DNA from: Maritalea mobilis
GTDB taxonomy: Bacteria; Pseudomonadota; Alphaproteobacteria; Rhodobacterales; Rhodobacteraceae
DNA: 64,000 nt
Reading direction: 5' to 3'
Assembly: GCF_019800885.1 (NCBI RefSeq)
Contig: NZ_JAHVKE010000001.1
Coordinates: 1,550,001-1,614,000 of the forward strand
The notes beneath the pieces were generated by a model. It was not told where the DNA came from and searched no databases. It saw only the letters and a list, made by a program, of their open reading frames with translations. Both the position numbers and the translations under genes were made by a program. Below are positions 13,001 to 22,200 of the stretch, one piece after another; positions within the stretch are counted from its first letter, which is position 1; each line of letters begins with the position of its first letter.

Positions 13001-13759
13001 TCAGGCCTTGCTGCGCCCGGTGGCAGCCGCGGGCTGCGGCGTGCCTTCCAGCACGCGCAACGGGCGGCGCACCCGCTCGGCCAGGCCGGGCCCCAGGGGC
13101 GCCGGGACGCGTTTCGACGCTTCCAGCAGGATCACACCCCCTGCCCTGTAGCTCGACAATTGGCTGCCCATGCGCTCCACCATATCCGCCGAGCGCAACC
13201 AGAACCGTTTGTCCGAGGGCGGCGCGAACAGGGCGGCGGCGTGGCGCTCGGGCACGAAATCGTGCCGTTTGAGTTGCGCCTCCAACTGGCCGAGGGAATA
13301 GGGACGACCGAAGCCGAAGGGCGTCGCGTCGCGCCGCGCCCACAACCCGCCCCGGTTCGGCACGATGAAAAGCGCCTTGCCGCCCGGTCCAAGGACGCGC
13401 GCCGCCTCGTCCAGCAGGGCCGAGGGATGTTCCGAGGTTTCCAGCCCGTGCAGACAGACGATCTTGTCGGCGCGCCCCGTCTCCAACGGCCAAAGGCTCT
13501 CTCGGCACAGGACCGAGACATTATCCATGCCGGCGGGCCACGGCATCACACCCTGCTCGGCCGGCATCAGGCCGATCACCCGGCGAGCATCGGCGAGGTA
13601 GGGCCGCAGCAGCGGCACCGCAAAGCCGAATCCCACCACGGTCTGCCCTTTTGCCTCGGGCCACAGCCCGAGCATCCGGTCGCGGATTGCCTTTTGTGCG
13701 GTCCGGCCCAATCTGGTCCGGTAATAGAACTGGCGCAGGTCCAGCACGTCCAGATGCAT
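13001..13759 (-). CDS. class I SAM-dependent methyltransferase
   Basis: A 252-residue protein with a Rossmann methyltransferase outline: a glycine loop [16 protein letters not shown] in place of the usual ExGxG motif I, then [39 protein letters not shown] (motifs II-III). The substrate is unknown. The Met at 13759 is preceded by GGGGAG at short spacing; an in-frame Met at 13771 is possible. Divergent from gloB across 77 bp, a pairing suggesting a shared promoter region. Confidence 0.8.
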   Translation of the reverse strand: MHLDVLDLRQFYYRTRLGRTAQKAIRDRMLGLWPEAKGQTVVGFGFAVPLLRPYLADARRVIGLMPAEQGVMPWPAGMDNVSVLCRESLWPLETGRADKIVCLHGLETSEHPSALLDEAARVLGPGGKALFIVPNRGGLWARRDATPFGFGRPYSLGQLEAQLKRHDFVPERHAAALFAPPSDKRFWLRSADMVERMGSQLSSYRAGGVILLEASKRVPAPLGPGLAERVRRPLRVLEGTPQPAAATGRSKA

Positions 13760-13836
13760 TGCACTCCCCATTGCTCTGCGCGAGGCTGTCGCTTCTTGTC
13801 GCCGTGCCGACCTTACCCACACGATAGGGAATTGCC

Positions 13837-14619
13837 ATGCCCGAGACAGTCCTGAACAGCGAGATCGTCACCATTCCGTGCCTCGAGGACAACTACGCCT
13901 TCCTGCTCCACGACACGCGCACGGGGGCCACGGCATTGATCGACGCCCCCGAGGCCGCGCCGATCCGCGAGGCGCTGGATGCGCGCGGCTGGCATCTGAC
14001 CGATATCCTGATCACCCATCATCACTGGGATCATGTCGATGGCCTGACCGAGTTGCGCACCCATTACGGCGCCAGGGTCTGGGGGGCGGCCGCCGATGCC
14101 GAACGCCTGCCGCCGCTGGACCATGCCCTGTCCGAGGGCGACACGGTCACGATCGGCGATCTGGAAGGTCGGGTGATCGACGTCTCCGGTCACACGATCG
14201 GGCATATCGCCTACTACTTTCCTGCGGCGGGGGCCGTCTTTACCGCCGATAGCCTGATGGCCTTGGGATGTGGCCGGCTGTTCGAGGGGACGGCGGCACA
14301 GATGTACGAAAGCCTGTCGAAGCTCGCCGCGCTGCCGCCCGAGACGCTGGTCTGCTCCGGCCACGAATACACCCAGTCCAACGCCCGCTTCGCCCTGACC
14401 ATTGATCCCGAGAACGCGGCGCTTATCTCTAGGGCAGCCAAGATCGACGCGGCACGCGCTGCAGGACAAGCCACGGTGCCGTCGACCCTCGCCGAAGAAT
14501 GCGCCACGAACCCCTTTCTGCGCGCCGCAAAACCCGGAATAGCCGACCGATTGGGCATGGCCCAGGCCGACCCCGTCGCGGTTTTCGCCGAAATTCGGGC
14601 CCGAAAGGACCGGTTCTGA
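13837..14619 (+). CDS. gloB: hydroxyacylglutathione hydrolase (glyoxalase II)
   Basis: A 260-residue metallo-beta-lactamase fold enzyme that hydrolyses S-lactoylglutathione to lactate and glutathione, the last step of methylglyoxal detoxification. The binuclear metal motif [10 protein letters not shown] is present, as are [33 protein letters not shown] and [15 protein letters not shown], which carries glutathione-contacting residues. Length is standard. Divergent from the methyltransferase. Confidence 0.95.
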   Translation: MPETVLNSEIVTIPCLEDNYAFLLHDTRTGATALIDAPEAAPIREALDARGWHLTDILITHHHWDHVDGLTELRTHYGARVWGAAADAERLPPLDHALSEGDTVTIGDLEGRVIDVSGHTIGHIAYYFPAAGAVFTADSLMALGCGRLFEGTAAQMYESLSKLAALPPETLVCSGHEYTQSNARFALTIDPENAALISRAAKIDAARAAGQATVPSTLAEECATNPFLRAAKPGIADRLGMAQADPVAVFAEIRARKDRF

Positions 14620-14660
14620 AGCTGCCCCGCCCGCCTGCCCTGTGCATCGCGCGATTCACC

Positions 14661-14681
14661 GCTGCCCGTTCCTTGGGCAGC
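14661..14681 (+). other. hairpin downstream of gloB
   Basis: GCTGCCC (14661-14667) and GGGCAGC (14675-14681) form a 7-bp perfect stem with a 7-nt loop, 42 bp past the gloB stop. There is no following T-tract, so termination here is uncertain. The rest of the 237-bp gap before clpA holds an AT-richer stretch (about 14740-14800) that is the likely clpA promoter region. Confidence 0.35.
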
Positions 14682-14856
14682 CATCCGCGACCGATGAGAC
14701 GGGTTTCAAGGACTTGTGCCTCAGGACAGAACGAACACAGTCCTTTGAGCAGAAATTTCTTGAAACGCGCCGATAAAAACCAAACCTTAACCTTATGAGG
14801 CCATGATCGAGGAGCGGCCTAGGCCCCGACTCGATGACACCGAAAGGAGCACGCCT

Positions 14857-17193
14857 GTGCCATCTTTTTCGAACACCCTAGAGCAGGCCATCCACGCTGC
14901 CCTCGCCAACGCGAATGCACGGCGTCACGAGCTTGCAACGCTAGAACATCTTCTTCTCGCGCTGATCGACGAACCCGATGCGCAGAAGGTGATGAAGGCG
15001 TGCAGCGTCGATCTTGAAGAGCTGCGCCAGACGCTGGTGCAATTCATCGAGGATGATCTTTCAACCCTCGTCACGGATGTCGAAGGCTCCGAAGCGGTGC
15101 CCACCGCCGCCTTCCAGCGCGTCATCCAGCGCGCCGCGATCCATGTCCAGTCCTCGGGCCGGACCGAGGTGACGGGCGCCAACGTCCTCGTCGCCATCTT
15201 CGCCGAGCGCGAGTCGAACGCGGCCTATTTCCTTCAGGAACAGGACATGACCCGCTACGACGCGGTCAACTTCATCGCCCATGGCGTGGCCAAGGATCCA
15301 TCCTATGGTGAACAGCGCCCCGTGACCGGCGCCACCGAGGACGAAGACGAAGCGACTTCTGCCGCGCAGGCGCAGGCGCCCGAGGGCGAAGGCAAGGAAT
15401 CGGCGCTGGCGAAATACTGCGTCGACCTGAACGCCAAGGCCGAAAAGGGCGATGTCGATCCGCTGATCGGCCGCGACCACGAGGTGGAACGCTGCATCCA
15501 GGTGCTGTGCCGCCGCCGCAAGAACAACCCGCTCCTGGTGGGCGATCCGGGCGTGGGCAAGACCGCCATCGCCGAAGGCTTGGCGAAGAAGATCGTCGAA
15601 GGCCAGACACCCGAGGTGTTGCAGGGCGCCACGATCTATTCGCTCGACATGGGCGCGCTTCTGGCCGGCACCCGTTATCGCGGCGATTTCGAGGAACGTC
15701 TGAAGGCGGTCGTCAAGGAACTCGAAGATCACCCCGACGCGGTGCTCTTCATCGACGAGATCCACACCGTGATCGGTGCGGGCGCGACCTCGGGCGGGGC
15801 GATGGACGCCTCGAACCTGCTGAAGCCCGCGCTTCAGGGCGGCAAGCTGCGCTGCATGGGCTCCACCACCTACAAGGAGTTTCGCCAGCACTTCGAAAAG
15901 GACCGCGCGCTCAGCCGCCGGTTCCAGAAGATCGACGTGACCGAGCCCTCGGTCGAGGATGCGGTAAAGATCCTCAAGGGCCTCAAGCCCTATTTCGAGG
16001 AACATCACTCGGTCAAATACACCAATGACGCGATCAAGACCGCGGTGGAGCTGTCCGCGCGCTACATCAACGACCGCAAACTGCCCGACAAGGCCATCGA
16101 CGTGATCGACGAGGCCGGCGCGGCGCAGCATCTTGTGGCGGAATCCAAGCGCCGCAAGTCCATCGGCGCCAAGGAGATCGAGGCCGTCGTGGCCAAGATC
16201 GCCCGCATTCCGCCCAAGAACGTCTCGAAGGACGACTCCGAGATGCTCAAGGACCTGGAGAGCACGCTCAAGCGCGTGGTCTTCGGCCAGGATGCCGCCA
16301 TCGACGCCCTGTCGAGCGCGATCAAGCTGGCCCGCGCGGGCCTGCGCGAACCGGAAAAGCCAATCGGCAACTATCTGTTCGCCGGTCCCACCGGCGTCGG
16401 CAAGACCGAGGTCGCCAAGCAATTGGCCGACACGCTCGGGGTCGAATTGCTGCGGTTCGACATGTCGGAATACATGGAGAAACACGCCGTCAGCCGCCTG
16501 ATCGGCGCGCCTCCGGGCTATGTCGGCTTCGACCAGGGCGGTCTGCTGACCGATGGCGTGGACCAGCATCCGCATTGCGTGCTGCTGCTCGACGAGATCG
16601 AGAAGGCGCATCCGGACGTATTCAACATCCTGCTGCAGGTCATGGACCACGGCACGCTGACGGATCACAACGGCCGGTCGGTCGATTTCCGCAACGTGAT
16701 CCTGATCATGACCTCGAACGCGGGCGCCGCGGAACAGGCCAAGGCGGCCATCGGCTTCGGCCGCGACCGCCGCGAGGGCGAGGATACCGCCGCGATCGAG
16801 CGGACCTTCACGCCGGAATTCCGCAACCGTCTGGACGCGGTGATCTCCTTCGGCGCGCTGCCGAAAGAGGTGATCCTGCAGGTGGTCGAGAAGTTCGTGC
16901 TGCAACTGGAAGCGCAGTTGATGGATCGCAACGTGACCATCGAACTGACCAAGCCCGCGGCCGAATGGCTGGCCGACAAGGGCTATGACGACCGGATGGG
17001 CGCCCGCCCGCTTGGCCGCGTGATCCAAGAGCACATCAAGAAGCCGCTGGCCGAGGAACTGCTCTTCGGCAAGCTTGCGAAGGGCGGTGTCGTGAAGGTC
17101 GGCGTCAAGGATGGCGAGATCGACCTGCGCATCGAAGAACCGGGCAACCCGCGCCTGTCTTCGAAAAAACCGCCGCTTCTCACGGCGGAATGA
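14857..17193 (+). CDS. clpA: ATP-dependent Clp protease ATP-binding subunit ClpA
   Basis: A 778-residue Hsp100 unfoldase feeding substrates to ClpP. The N-domain (about 1-150) begins PSFSNTLEQAIHAAL; two AAA+ modules follow with Walker A motifs GDPGVGKT (229-236) and GPTGVGKT (510-517). The start is a GTG at 14857, decided by AAAGGAG at 14843-14849, 7 nt before it; the frame is open to 14803. The ClpS adaptor gene, often just upstream in proteobacteria, is not adjacent here. The M23 peptidase gene overlaps its stop codon. Confidence 0.96.
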   Translation: MPSFSNTLEQAIHAALANANARRHELATLEHLLLALIDEPDAQKVMKACSVDLEELRQTLVQFIEDDLSTLVTDVEGSEAVPTAAFQRVIQRAAIHVQSSGRTEVTGANVLVAIFAERESNAAYFLQEQDMTRYDAVNFIAHGVAKDPSYGEQRPVTGATEDEDEATSAAQAQAPEGEGKESALAKYCVDLNAKAEKGDVDPLIGRDHEVERCIQVLCRRRKNNPLLVGDPGVGKTAIAEGLAKKIVEGQTPEVLQGATIYSLDMGALLAGTRYRGDFEERLKAVVKELEDHPDAVLFIDEIHTVIGAGATSGGAMDASNLLKPALQGGKLRCMGSTTYKEFRQHFEKDRALSRRFQKIDVTEPSVEDAVKILKGLKPYFEEHHSVKYTNDAIKTAVELSARYINDRKLPDKAIDVIDEAGAAQHLVAESKRRKSIGAKEIEAVVAKIARIPPKNVSKDDSEMLKDLESTLKRVVFGQDAAIDALSSAIKLARAGLREPEKPIGNYLFAGPTGVGKTEVAKQLADTLGVELLRFDMSEYMEKHAVSRLIGAPPGYVGFDQGGLLTDGVDQHPHCVLLLDEIEKAHPDVFNILLQVMDHGTLTDHNGRSVDFRNVILIMTSNAGAAEQAKAAIGFGRDRREGEDTAAIERTFTPEFRNRLDAVISFGALPKEVILQVVEKFVLQLEAQLMDRNVTIELTKPAAEWLADKGYDDRMGARPLGRVIQEHIKKPLAEELLFGKLAKGGVVKVGVKDGEIDLRIEEPGNPRLSSKKPPLLTAE

Positions 17194-18161
17194 TCCGCGC
17201 CCGAAAACCTTTCACGGCGGCCCTGACCGGGGCCGCCGTTTTCACATCCGCCGCCTGGGCCGACCCGCCCGCCCTGCTTTTCCCGCTGGATTGCACCCTG
17301 GGCGAAACCTGTTTCCTGCAGCAATTCATGGACCGCGATCCCGGCCCCGGCTGGCGCGATTTCACCTGCGGACCGGCCAGCTATGACGGCCACACGGGCA
17401 CGGACATCCGCGTCGCGGATTTCGAGGCGATGGCGGCGGGCTGGCCCGTGCGCGCCGCGGCCCCGGGCATCGTGCGCGCCACGCGCGACGGGGTGCCTGA
17501 TGGCGGGACAGCTGCCGCGCCCGAGGGCCAAGGCTGCGGCAACGGGGTGGTGATCGACCACCAAGACGGCTGGCAGACGCAGTACTGCCACCTGGCCGAA
17601 GGCTCCATAGCCGTGGCGTCGGGTGATGCGGTCGAGGCCGGAACACCCCTGGGCGAGATCGGTTACTCCGGCAATACCGAGTTCCCGCATGTCGAGTTCC
17701 TGTTGCGCCAGAACGGCACACCGGTCGATCCGTTCGACCCCGGCGACCTGTCAACTTGCGGTAGCGGAGCGGCTCCGCTGTGGTCAGAGCCGATCCCGGT
17801 GCGCGGCGGTGGCCTTCTCTCCATCGGGTTTTCGCCTGGCGTGCCGGAGTACGACGCGATCCAGGCCGGCACGGCGGATGCAGAGACGCTGGCCGCTGAT
17901 GCGCCCATCGTGCTGTGGGGCTTCGTCCATGGCGGACGGGAGGGGGATGCTCTGCTCTTCCGCATCTTCGGCCCCGATGGCACGGCTATTCACGAGAACC
18001 GCGTGGAACTCGACCGCACCCAAGCCCAGCTGTTTCGCGCCTCCGGGCGGCGGCCCCCGGCAGAGGGCTGGCCCGCAGGCGCCTATGCCGGCGAGGTGAC
18101 CCTGGTCCGGGGCACGGAGATCCTGCACCATCGCCGCGTGACGATCCCGGTCAGGCCCTAG
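17190..18161 (+). CDS. M23 family metallopeptidase (LytM domain), exported
   Basis: A 323-residue protein with a Sec-type signal peptide ending near AAWA. The LytM domain has the zinc ligands His68 and Asp72 (GHTGTDIRV) and His167 in PHVEFLL; YCHL supplies another conserved His. Such enzymes cut peptidoglycan cross-links or activate amidases in the periplasm. About 130 extra C-terminal residues form a beta-rich domain I do not recognise. ATGA overlap with clpA implies coupled translation; the stop overlaps the convergent OmpA-domain gene by 4 bp. Confidence 0.88.
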   Translation: MIRARKPFTAALTGAAVFTSAAWADPPALLFPLDCTLGETCFLQQFMDRDPGPGWRDFTCGPASYDGHTGTDIRVADFEAMAAGWPVRAAAPGIVRATRDGVPDGGTAAAPEGQGCGNGVVIDHQDGWQTQYCHLAEGSIAVASGDAVEAGTPLGEIGYSGNTEFPHVEFLLRQNGTPVDPFDPGDLSTCGSGAAPLWSEPIPVRGGGLLSIGFSPGVPEYDAIQAGTADAETLAADAPIVLWGFVHGGREGDALLFRIFGPDGTAIHENRVELDRTQAQLFRASGRRPPAEGWPAGAYAGEVTLVRGTEILHHRRVTIPVRP

Positions 18162-20242
18162 CGTTCGGTCAGTTTCAACTCGATGCGGCGGTTCTGCGCC
18201 TGCCCGGCATCGGTGTCGTTCGACGCGATGGGGGAATATTCGCCGAAGCCCGTCGCCGCCAGGCGGTTGGGCGGGAAATCCAGCTCCTCGGTCATGAAAC
18301 GCACCACCGACAAGGCCCGCGCCTGGCTCAACTCCCAATTGTTCGCATAATCGGCATTGGGGCGGAGTTGCTGGTCATCGGTATGGCCATCCACCCGCAC
18401 GATCCAGTCGATCGAGGGCGGGATCTCGTCGGCGATGTCGAGGAGCAGGTCAGCCACGTTCTCGATCTGCGCCAACCCCTCGGGCGACAGGTCGGCCGAG
18501 CCGACCTCGAACAGCACCTCGGAGGAAAAGACGAAGCGATCTCCCTCGATCCGCACCCCCTCGCGGCCTTCCAGCAGGTCGCGCAGGCGGCCGAAAAACT
18601 CGGACCGGTAGCGCTCCAACTCCTCGGCCTCGGCGGCAAGGCGGGCGGCCTCGGCGGCCTCCAACTCGGCGCGGGCGCTTTCCTCGGCAGCCAGTTGGGC
18701 CAGCGCGGTGTTGAGGCGCGACCCGAGCGCTTCGATCTGCACCTGCGCTTCCTCGTCCCGCTCCTGCGCATCGTCCAGCAGGGACTGAAGCGACCCCAGC
18801 TGCTGGCGCAGGGCCGCGACCTGTTCATTGAGCAGGGCCACCTGCCGCGCGCTTTCGGCGGACGCGGCCTCGGCTTGCTCCAACTCAAGATTGGCCTGTG
18901 CCAGAAGGGCCGCGCGCTGTTCGGCGGCACTCATGGCCTCGCGCATTTCGGCTTCGGCGGCGAGGCGCGCAGCCAGCGCCTCGGACAATTGCGCTTCGAG
19001 ATCGGCCAATTCTCCGCCGCCCTCGGCAAGGCGGGTTTCGGCGGCCTCGGCCCGCGCCTCGGCATCGGCGATGCGGGCTTCCAATTCCGCCAAACGGGCG
19101 GCGGCGCTGGCCTCAGCGGACTCGATCCGCGACAGGGCAAGGGCGAGTTGCGCTTCGAGTTCGGACAATTCGCGGGTTTGGTCGGCGCCTTCGCTTTCCA
19201 TCCGCGCCAGTTCCGCCTCGGCGGCGGCCAGTTGCTCTTCGAGGGTTGCCACCTCACCCTGCCCCGCCTCGGCCTGGGCAAGGGCGGCGGCCAGCCGGGT
19301 TGCCAGATCGTCGCGGTTGGCCTCCGCCGCGGCCAGGAGCGTCAGGGTTTCCTCGGCGCGGCGACGCTGTTCCTCGAGGGCCAGCGTCATGGCCGTCAGT
19401 TCGGCCTGCGCGTTTTCCAGCCGCGCGCGCAAGGCCTCGGCGGCGGCGGCCTCGGCAAGCCGCGCGGCCTCTTCCTCGGTCAGGGCCGCCTCGGCGTCGG
19501 CAAGGCGTTCGCGCAGCGCCTCGGCGGCAGCAAGTTCTTGCAACCGCGCGGCTTCGGCGGCGTCCAGATCCCCTTCCAGTTCGGCCACACGAGCCACAGC
19601 GCCCTCGACCTCGGCCAGCGCGGCAAGGGTTTGGGCAAGCGAGGTTTCGCGGGTCGCGGCCTCGGCCTCCAGCTCGGCCACGAGGGATTCGAGCGCCTCG
19701 CGGCGGGCGGCGGCAAGCCGGGCCTCTTCGGCGGCAGCGTCGATCTCGGAGCGCGCCTGTGCAAGCGCCAGTTGCAGGGCCTCTGCCTCGGACATGGCCT
19801 CGGCCGCTTCGGCCTGGGCCGCATCCCGCGCGAGGCCGAGGTCCCGGTTTTCGGCCAAAAGCGCCGCGACCTGGTCCTCGAAATCCGCGATCTGGGCGGC
19901 CTGCGCCTCTGTCTCCGAGGTCAGTGACGCGATCAGCGCCGCCTGTGCGGCGACCTCGTCCTGCGCGGTGGCAAGGTTCCCCGACAAGGTGGCGACCCGG
20001 GTTTCCAACCGGTCGGCGCGGCTCGTCTCCAGCCCCAGGGCCTCGGACAACTCGTTGAGTTGCGCGTTGAGCGCATTCAACTCGTCATCCTGGTTGGTGA
20101 TCTCTTCGCGCAGGACATATTGCACGACCATGAAAATGGTCAGCAGGAAGATCATCACCATCAACAGCGCGGTGATCGCATCGACGAAGCCCGGCCAGAT
20201 CGAACCGGAGAAGCGGTTTCCGGCGCGGCGGTGAAAGGCCAT
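18158..20242 (-). CDS. MotB/OmpA-like peptidoglycan-binding protein with long coiled coil
   Basis: A 694-residue protein in three parts. One N-terminal membrane helix (about 17-42, WPGFVDAITALLMVMIF) has Asp21 at the position where MotB and ExbD carry their proton-binding Asp. An Ala/Glu-rich heptad region covers roughly residues 50-540, predicted as one very long coiled coil. A C-terminal OmpA domain follows (FEVGSADLSPEGL, DGHTDD, NWELSQARALSVV, NRRIEL) that should bind peptidoglycan. It follows the ExbB/MotA-like gene by 6 bp, so the two probably form an ion-driven stator of unknown output. Confidence 0.82.
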   Translation of the reverse strand: MAFHRRAGNRFSGSIWPGFVDAITALLMVMIFLLTIFMVVQYVLREEITNQDDELNALNAQLNELSEALGLETSRADRLETRVATLSGNLATAQDEVAAQAALIASLTSETEAQAAQIADFEDQVAALLAENRDLGLARDAAQAEAAEAMSEAEALQLALAQARSEIDAAAEEARLAAARREALESLVAELEAEAATRETSLAQTLAALAEVEGAVARVAELEGDLDAAEAARLQELAAAEALRERLADAEAALTEEEAARLAEAAAAEALRARLENAQAELTAMTLALEEQRRRAEETLTLLAAAEANRDDLATRLAAALAQAEAGQGEVATLEEQLAAAEAELARMESEGADQTRELSELEAQLALALSRIESAEASAAARLAELEARIADAEARAEAAETRLAEGGGELADLEAQLSEALAARLAAEAEMREAMSAAEQRAALLAQANLELEQAEAASAESARQVALLNEQVAALRQQLGSLQSLLDDAQERDEEAQVQIEALGSRLNTALAQLAAEESARAELEAAEAARLAAEAEELERYRSEFFGRLRDLLEGREGVRIEGDRFVFSSEVLFEVGSADLSPEGLAQIENVADLLLDIADEIPPSIDWIVRVDGHTDDQQLRPNADYANNWELSQARALSVVRFMTEELDFPPNRLAATGFGEYSPIASNDTDAGQAQNRRIELKLTER

Positions 20243-20248
20243 GCTGCC

Positions 20249-21493
20249 CTACCCCCCGCCGTCCGACGGTGTCTCGCTCGGCTCGGCGCGGCGGGCGGCG
20301 GCGGCAACGCGGCGCGGTTGCACCGGCGCGCGGGCGGCTTGGGTCAAGGCGCGCAGGGCATCCGTCAACCCGGCGATATCCTCGCGCAGCAGGCTCACAT
20401 CCGACGCGCGCCCCTCGCCCAGTTCCTCGAAAATCTGGAAAAGTTGCACGTCGATGGAGCGCAGCCGCATCCGGCTTTCTTCGTCCAGCCCGTGTTCGGT
20501 GGTGGACTGCGCCTCGATCACCTGCGCCAGACGGTCCTGCGCGGCGGCAAGGCGGGCGGCGGCCTCGACCTGCCCGCTGCCCATCTGGTCGGTCAGCGCG
20601 CCGAGACGGTCGGACAATTCGGCCAGCCGGGCATCGGTTTCCGCGCGGCGCGTCTCGGATTGCGAGAACAGGCTTTGCAGCGTTTCAATCTGATCGACCA
20701 TGTGGTCGAGCACGGTGGCAATCGCCCCGCGATCCACGCCGCCTTCCCCATCGCCCGAGGAAAAGCTGACCCGCGTGATCGAGGCGAGCCATTCCTCCAT
20801 CTCGCGGTAGAAGCGGTTCTGCCCATGGCCGGCGAACAGCTCAAGCAGGCCCACGACAAGCGAACCGGCCAGCCCCAGCAGCGAGGATGCAAAGGCCGTG
20901 CCCATGCCGCCCAGTTGATCCTCCAACCCGTTCATTAGGCGTCCGAAAACGGCAAGCCCCTCCTCGCCCTCGGTCGGCTGGAGCGAGCGGATGGTCTCGA
21001 CCACGGCGGGAACCGTGGTGGCAAGGCCAAAGAACGTGCCCAGAAGGCCAAGGAAAATCAGCAGGTTCGCGATGTATCGCGTGATGTCGCGGCTTTCTTC
21101 CATCCGCGCGCCGACCGAGTCGAGAATTGACTTGGACGTGCCGGGCGTGATCTGCATCCGCGATCCACGCAGGCGCAGGATGCCCGTGGCCGCCGCCAGA
21201 AGTTGCGGCGGCTTCTCGACCTGGTCCTGCGCGCTGGCACTCGCGACCTGCTCGATCCAAGCGACCGAGGAAAACAGCTGGAACACCTGCCAGAAACAGG
21301 CAAGCACGCCCACGACGAAAACAACGCCGATGGTGCCGTTCAGGTAGGGGCTGGACAGGAACACCGGCTGCACCCGCGGCCAGACGAGGACACCGCCCGC
21401 GATGACGCAGCCAAGGATCAGCAGCATCAGGACGATCTGACGGGTCGGTCGGATGATACGCGGCGCCGTCGCGCCGTCGGCTCTGCTCGCCAT
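20249..21493 (-). CDS. MotA/TolQ/ExbB family proton channel protein
   Basis: A 414-residue membrane protein. Two hydrophobic segments lie near residues 20-37 and 47-71, then a MotA/TolQ core with LLIFLGLLGTFFGLAT and a second helix GMGTAFASSLLGLAGSLVVG. The 120-residue C-terminal tail is charged and helical. The GLLGTFFGL motif defines the family, which couples ion flow to movement of an OmpA/ExbD-type partner, here the next gene. The start is uncertain: ATG at 21493 (chosen) or 21508. Standard Tol, Exb and flagellar neighbours are absent. Confidence 0.82.
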   Translation of the reverse strand: MASRADGATAPRIIRPTRQIVLMLLILGCVIAGGVLVWPRVQPVFLSSPYLNGTIGVVFVVGVLACFWQVFQLFSSVAWIEQVASASAQDQVEKPPQLLAAATGILRLRGSRMQITPGTSKSILDSVGARMEESRDITRYIANLLIFLGLLGTFFGLATTVPAVVETIRSLQPTEGEEGLAVFGRLMNGLEDQLGGMGTAFASSLLGLAGSLVVGLLELFAGHGQNRFYREMEEWLASITRVSFSSGDGEGGVDRGAIATVLDHMVDQIETLQSLFSQSETRRAETDARLAELSDRLGALTDQMGSGQVEAAARLAAAQDRLAQVIEAQSTTEHGLDEESRMRLRSIDVQLFQIFEELGEGRASDVSLLREDIAGLTDALRALTQAARAPVQPRRVAAAARRAEPSETPSDGGG

Positions 21494-21573
21494 GGCCCTC
21501 TCAGCCATTTCTAGGTGTTTTCTGTGCAAACACTACTACCAGTTGCGTCTCATGCCAATGGCAGAGCGCGGGC

Positions 21574-22131
21574 TTACGCGGTTTTCAGGGCCTGGACACG
21601 CTCCACCAGCCAGTCGAGATCGGCATCGGCGAGGCCCAGCTCCCGCAAATGGGCCGCCGTGTTGAACAGGTATTCGTCGTTCGGCCCCCGCCCACCGGTC
21701 GCGCCCGCGATGATCTGCGCCTGGTCTTCCAGCGACAGGCTGCCGCGATACTGGTCGTGCTCGGCGTCGATCACGTAGGTCAGAACATCCGCCAGACGCG
21801 TTCGGTCGCCATGCAACTCCACCTCCTGCCGGGTTTCCACGTAGGCCGAGGAGATCAATTCCCGTTCGCGCAGATAGTCGATGGTCTGCGCGGCGTAGCG
21901 CGCCTCGACCCGAAAGGCCAAACCATCGCAATGCGCGCCCTCGGCGGCGTCGAGTGCAAGCACCAGGCCGGGGTTTTCGACCGTGCCCCGATGGTGGATC
22001 GAGGACATGCAGAACGACCGGTGCCAGTGATGCAGGCGCGCCACCTGCGCCTCGGCCACCGGGAACCCCGGGTTCCACAGAAGCGACCCGTAGCCGAACA
22101 CCCACAAATCGCCGTCCATTTCCGTGGTCAT
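21574..22131 (-). CDS. ChaC-like gamma-glutamylcyclotransferase
   Basis: A 185-residue protein with the family P-loop-like motif FGYGSLLWNPGF (residues 12-23) and the region of the catalytic Glu (TVENPGLVLAL). ChaC enzymes cleave glutathione to 5-oxoproline and Cys-Gly in the cytosol. The start at 22131 is supported by AAAGGG about 9 nt upstream; a Met at 22119 is an alternative. Divergent from the DUF2125 gene and about 80 bp upstream of the stator-like pair on the same strand. Confidence 0.9.
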   Translation of the reverse strand: MTTEMDGDLWVFGYGSLLWNPGFPVAEAQVARLHHWHRSFCMSSIHHRGTVENPGLVLALDAAEGAHCDGLAFRVEARYAAQTIDYLRERELISSAYVETRQEVELHGDRTRLADVLTYVIDAEHDQYRGSLSLEDQAQIIAGATGGRGPNDEYLFNTAAHLRELGLADADLDWLVERVQALKTA

Positions 22132-22200
22132 CGCCCGTGGCCCTTTTCGTTCGGCCCGGCTATATCCGGTGCCACGGGGCAGGGTGAAGAGGCGAATGCG

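Noticed and set aside
15061-17034. 657-codon minus-strand frame opposite clpA
   Set aside because: Antisense shadow of a conserved gene; no domain features and typical shadow composition.
17915-19927. 670-codon plus-strand frame opposite the OmpA-domain gene
   Set aside because: Mirrors the heptad-rich coiled coil of the real gene; the Gly/Leu/Arg pattern comes from the Ala/Glu codons on the other strand.
18158-21493. Zorya anti-phage system (ZorA/ZorB)
   Set aside because: The pair has the MotA/MotB outline of ZorAB, but no ZorC, ZorD or ZorE gene is near, the coiled coil lies in the OmpA partner rather than in the MotA one, and the neighbours are housekeeping genes.
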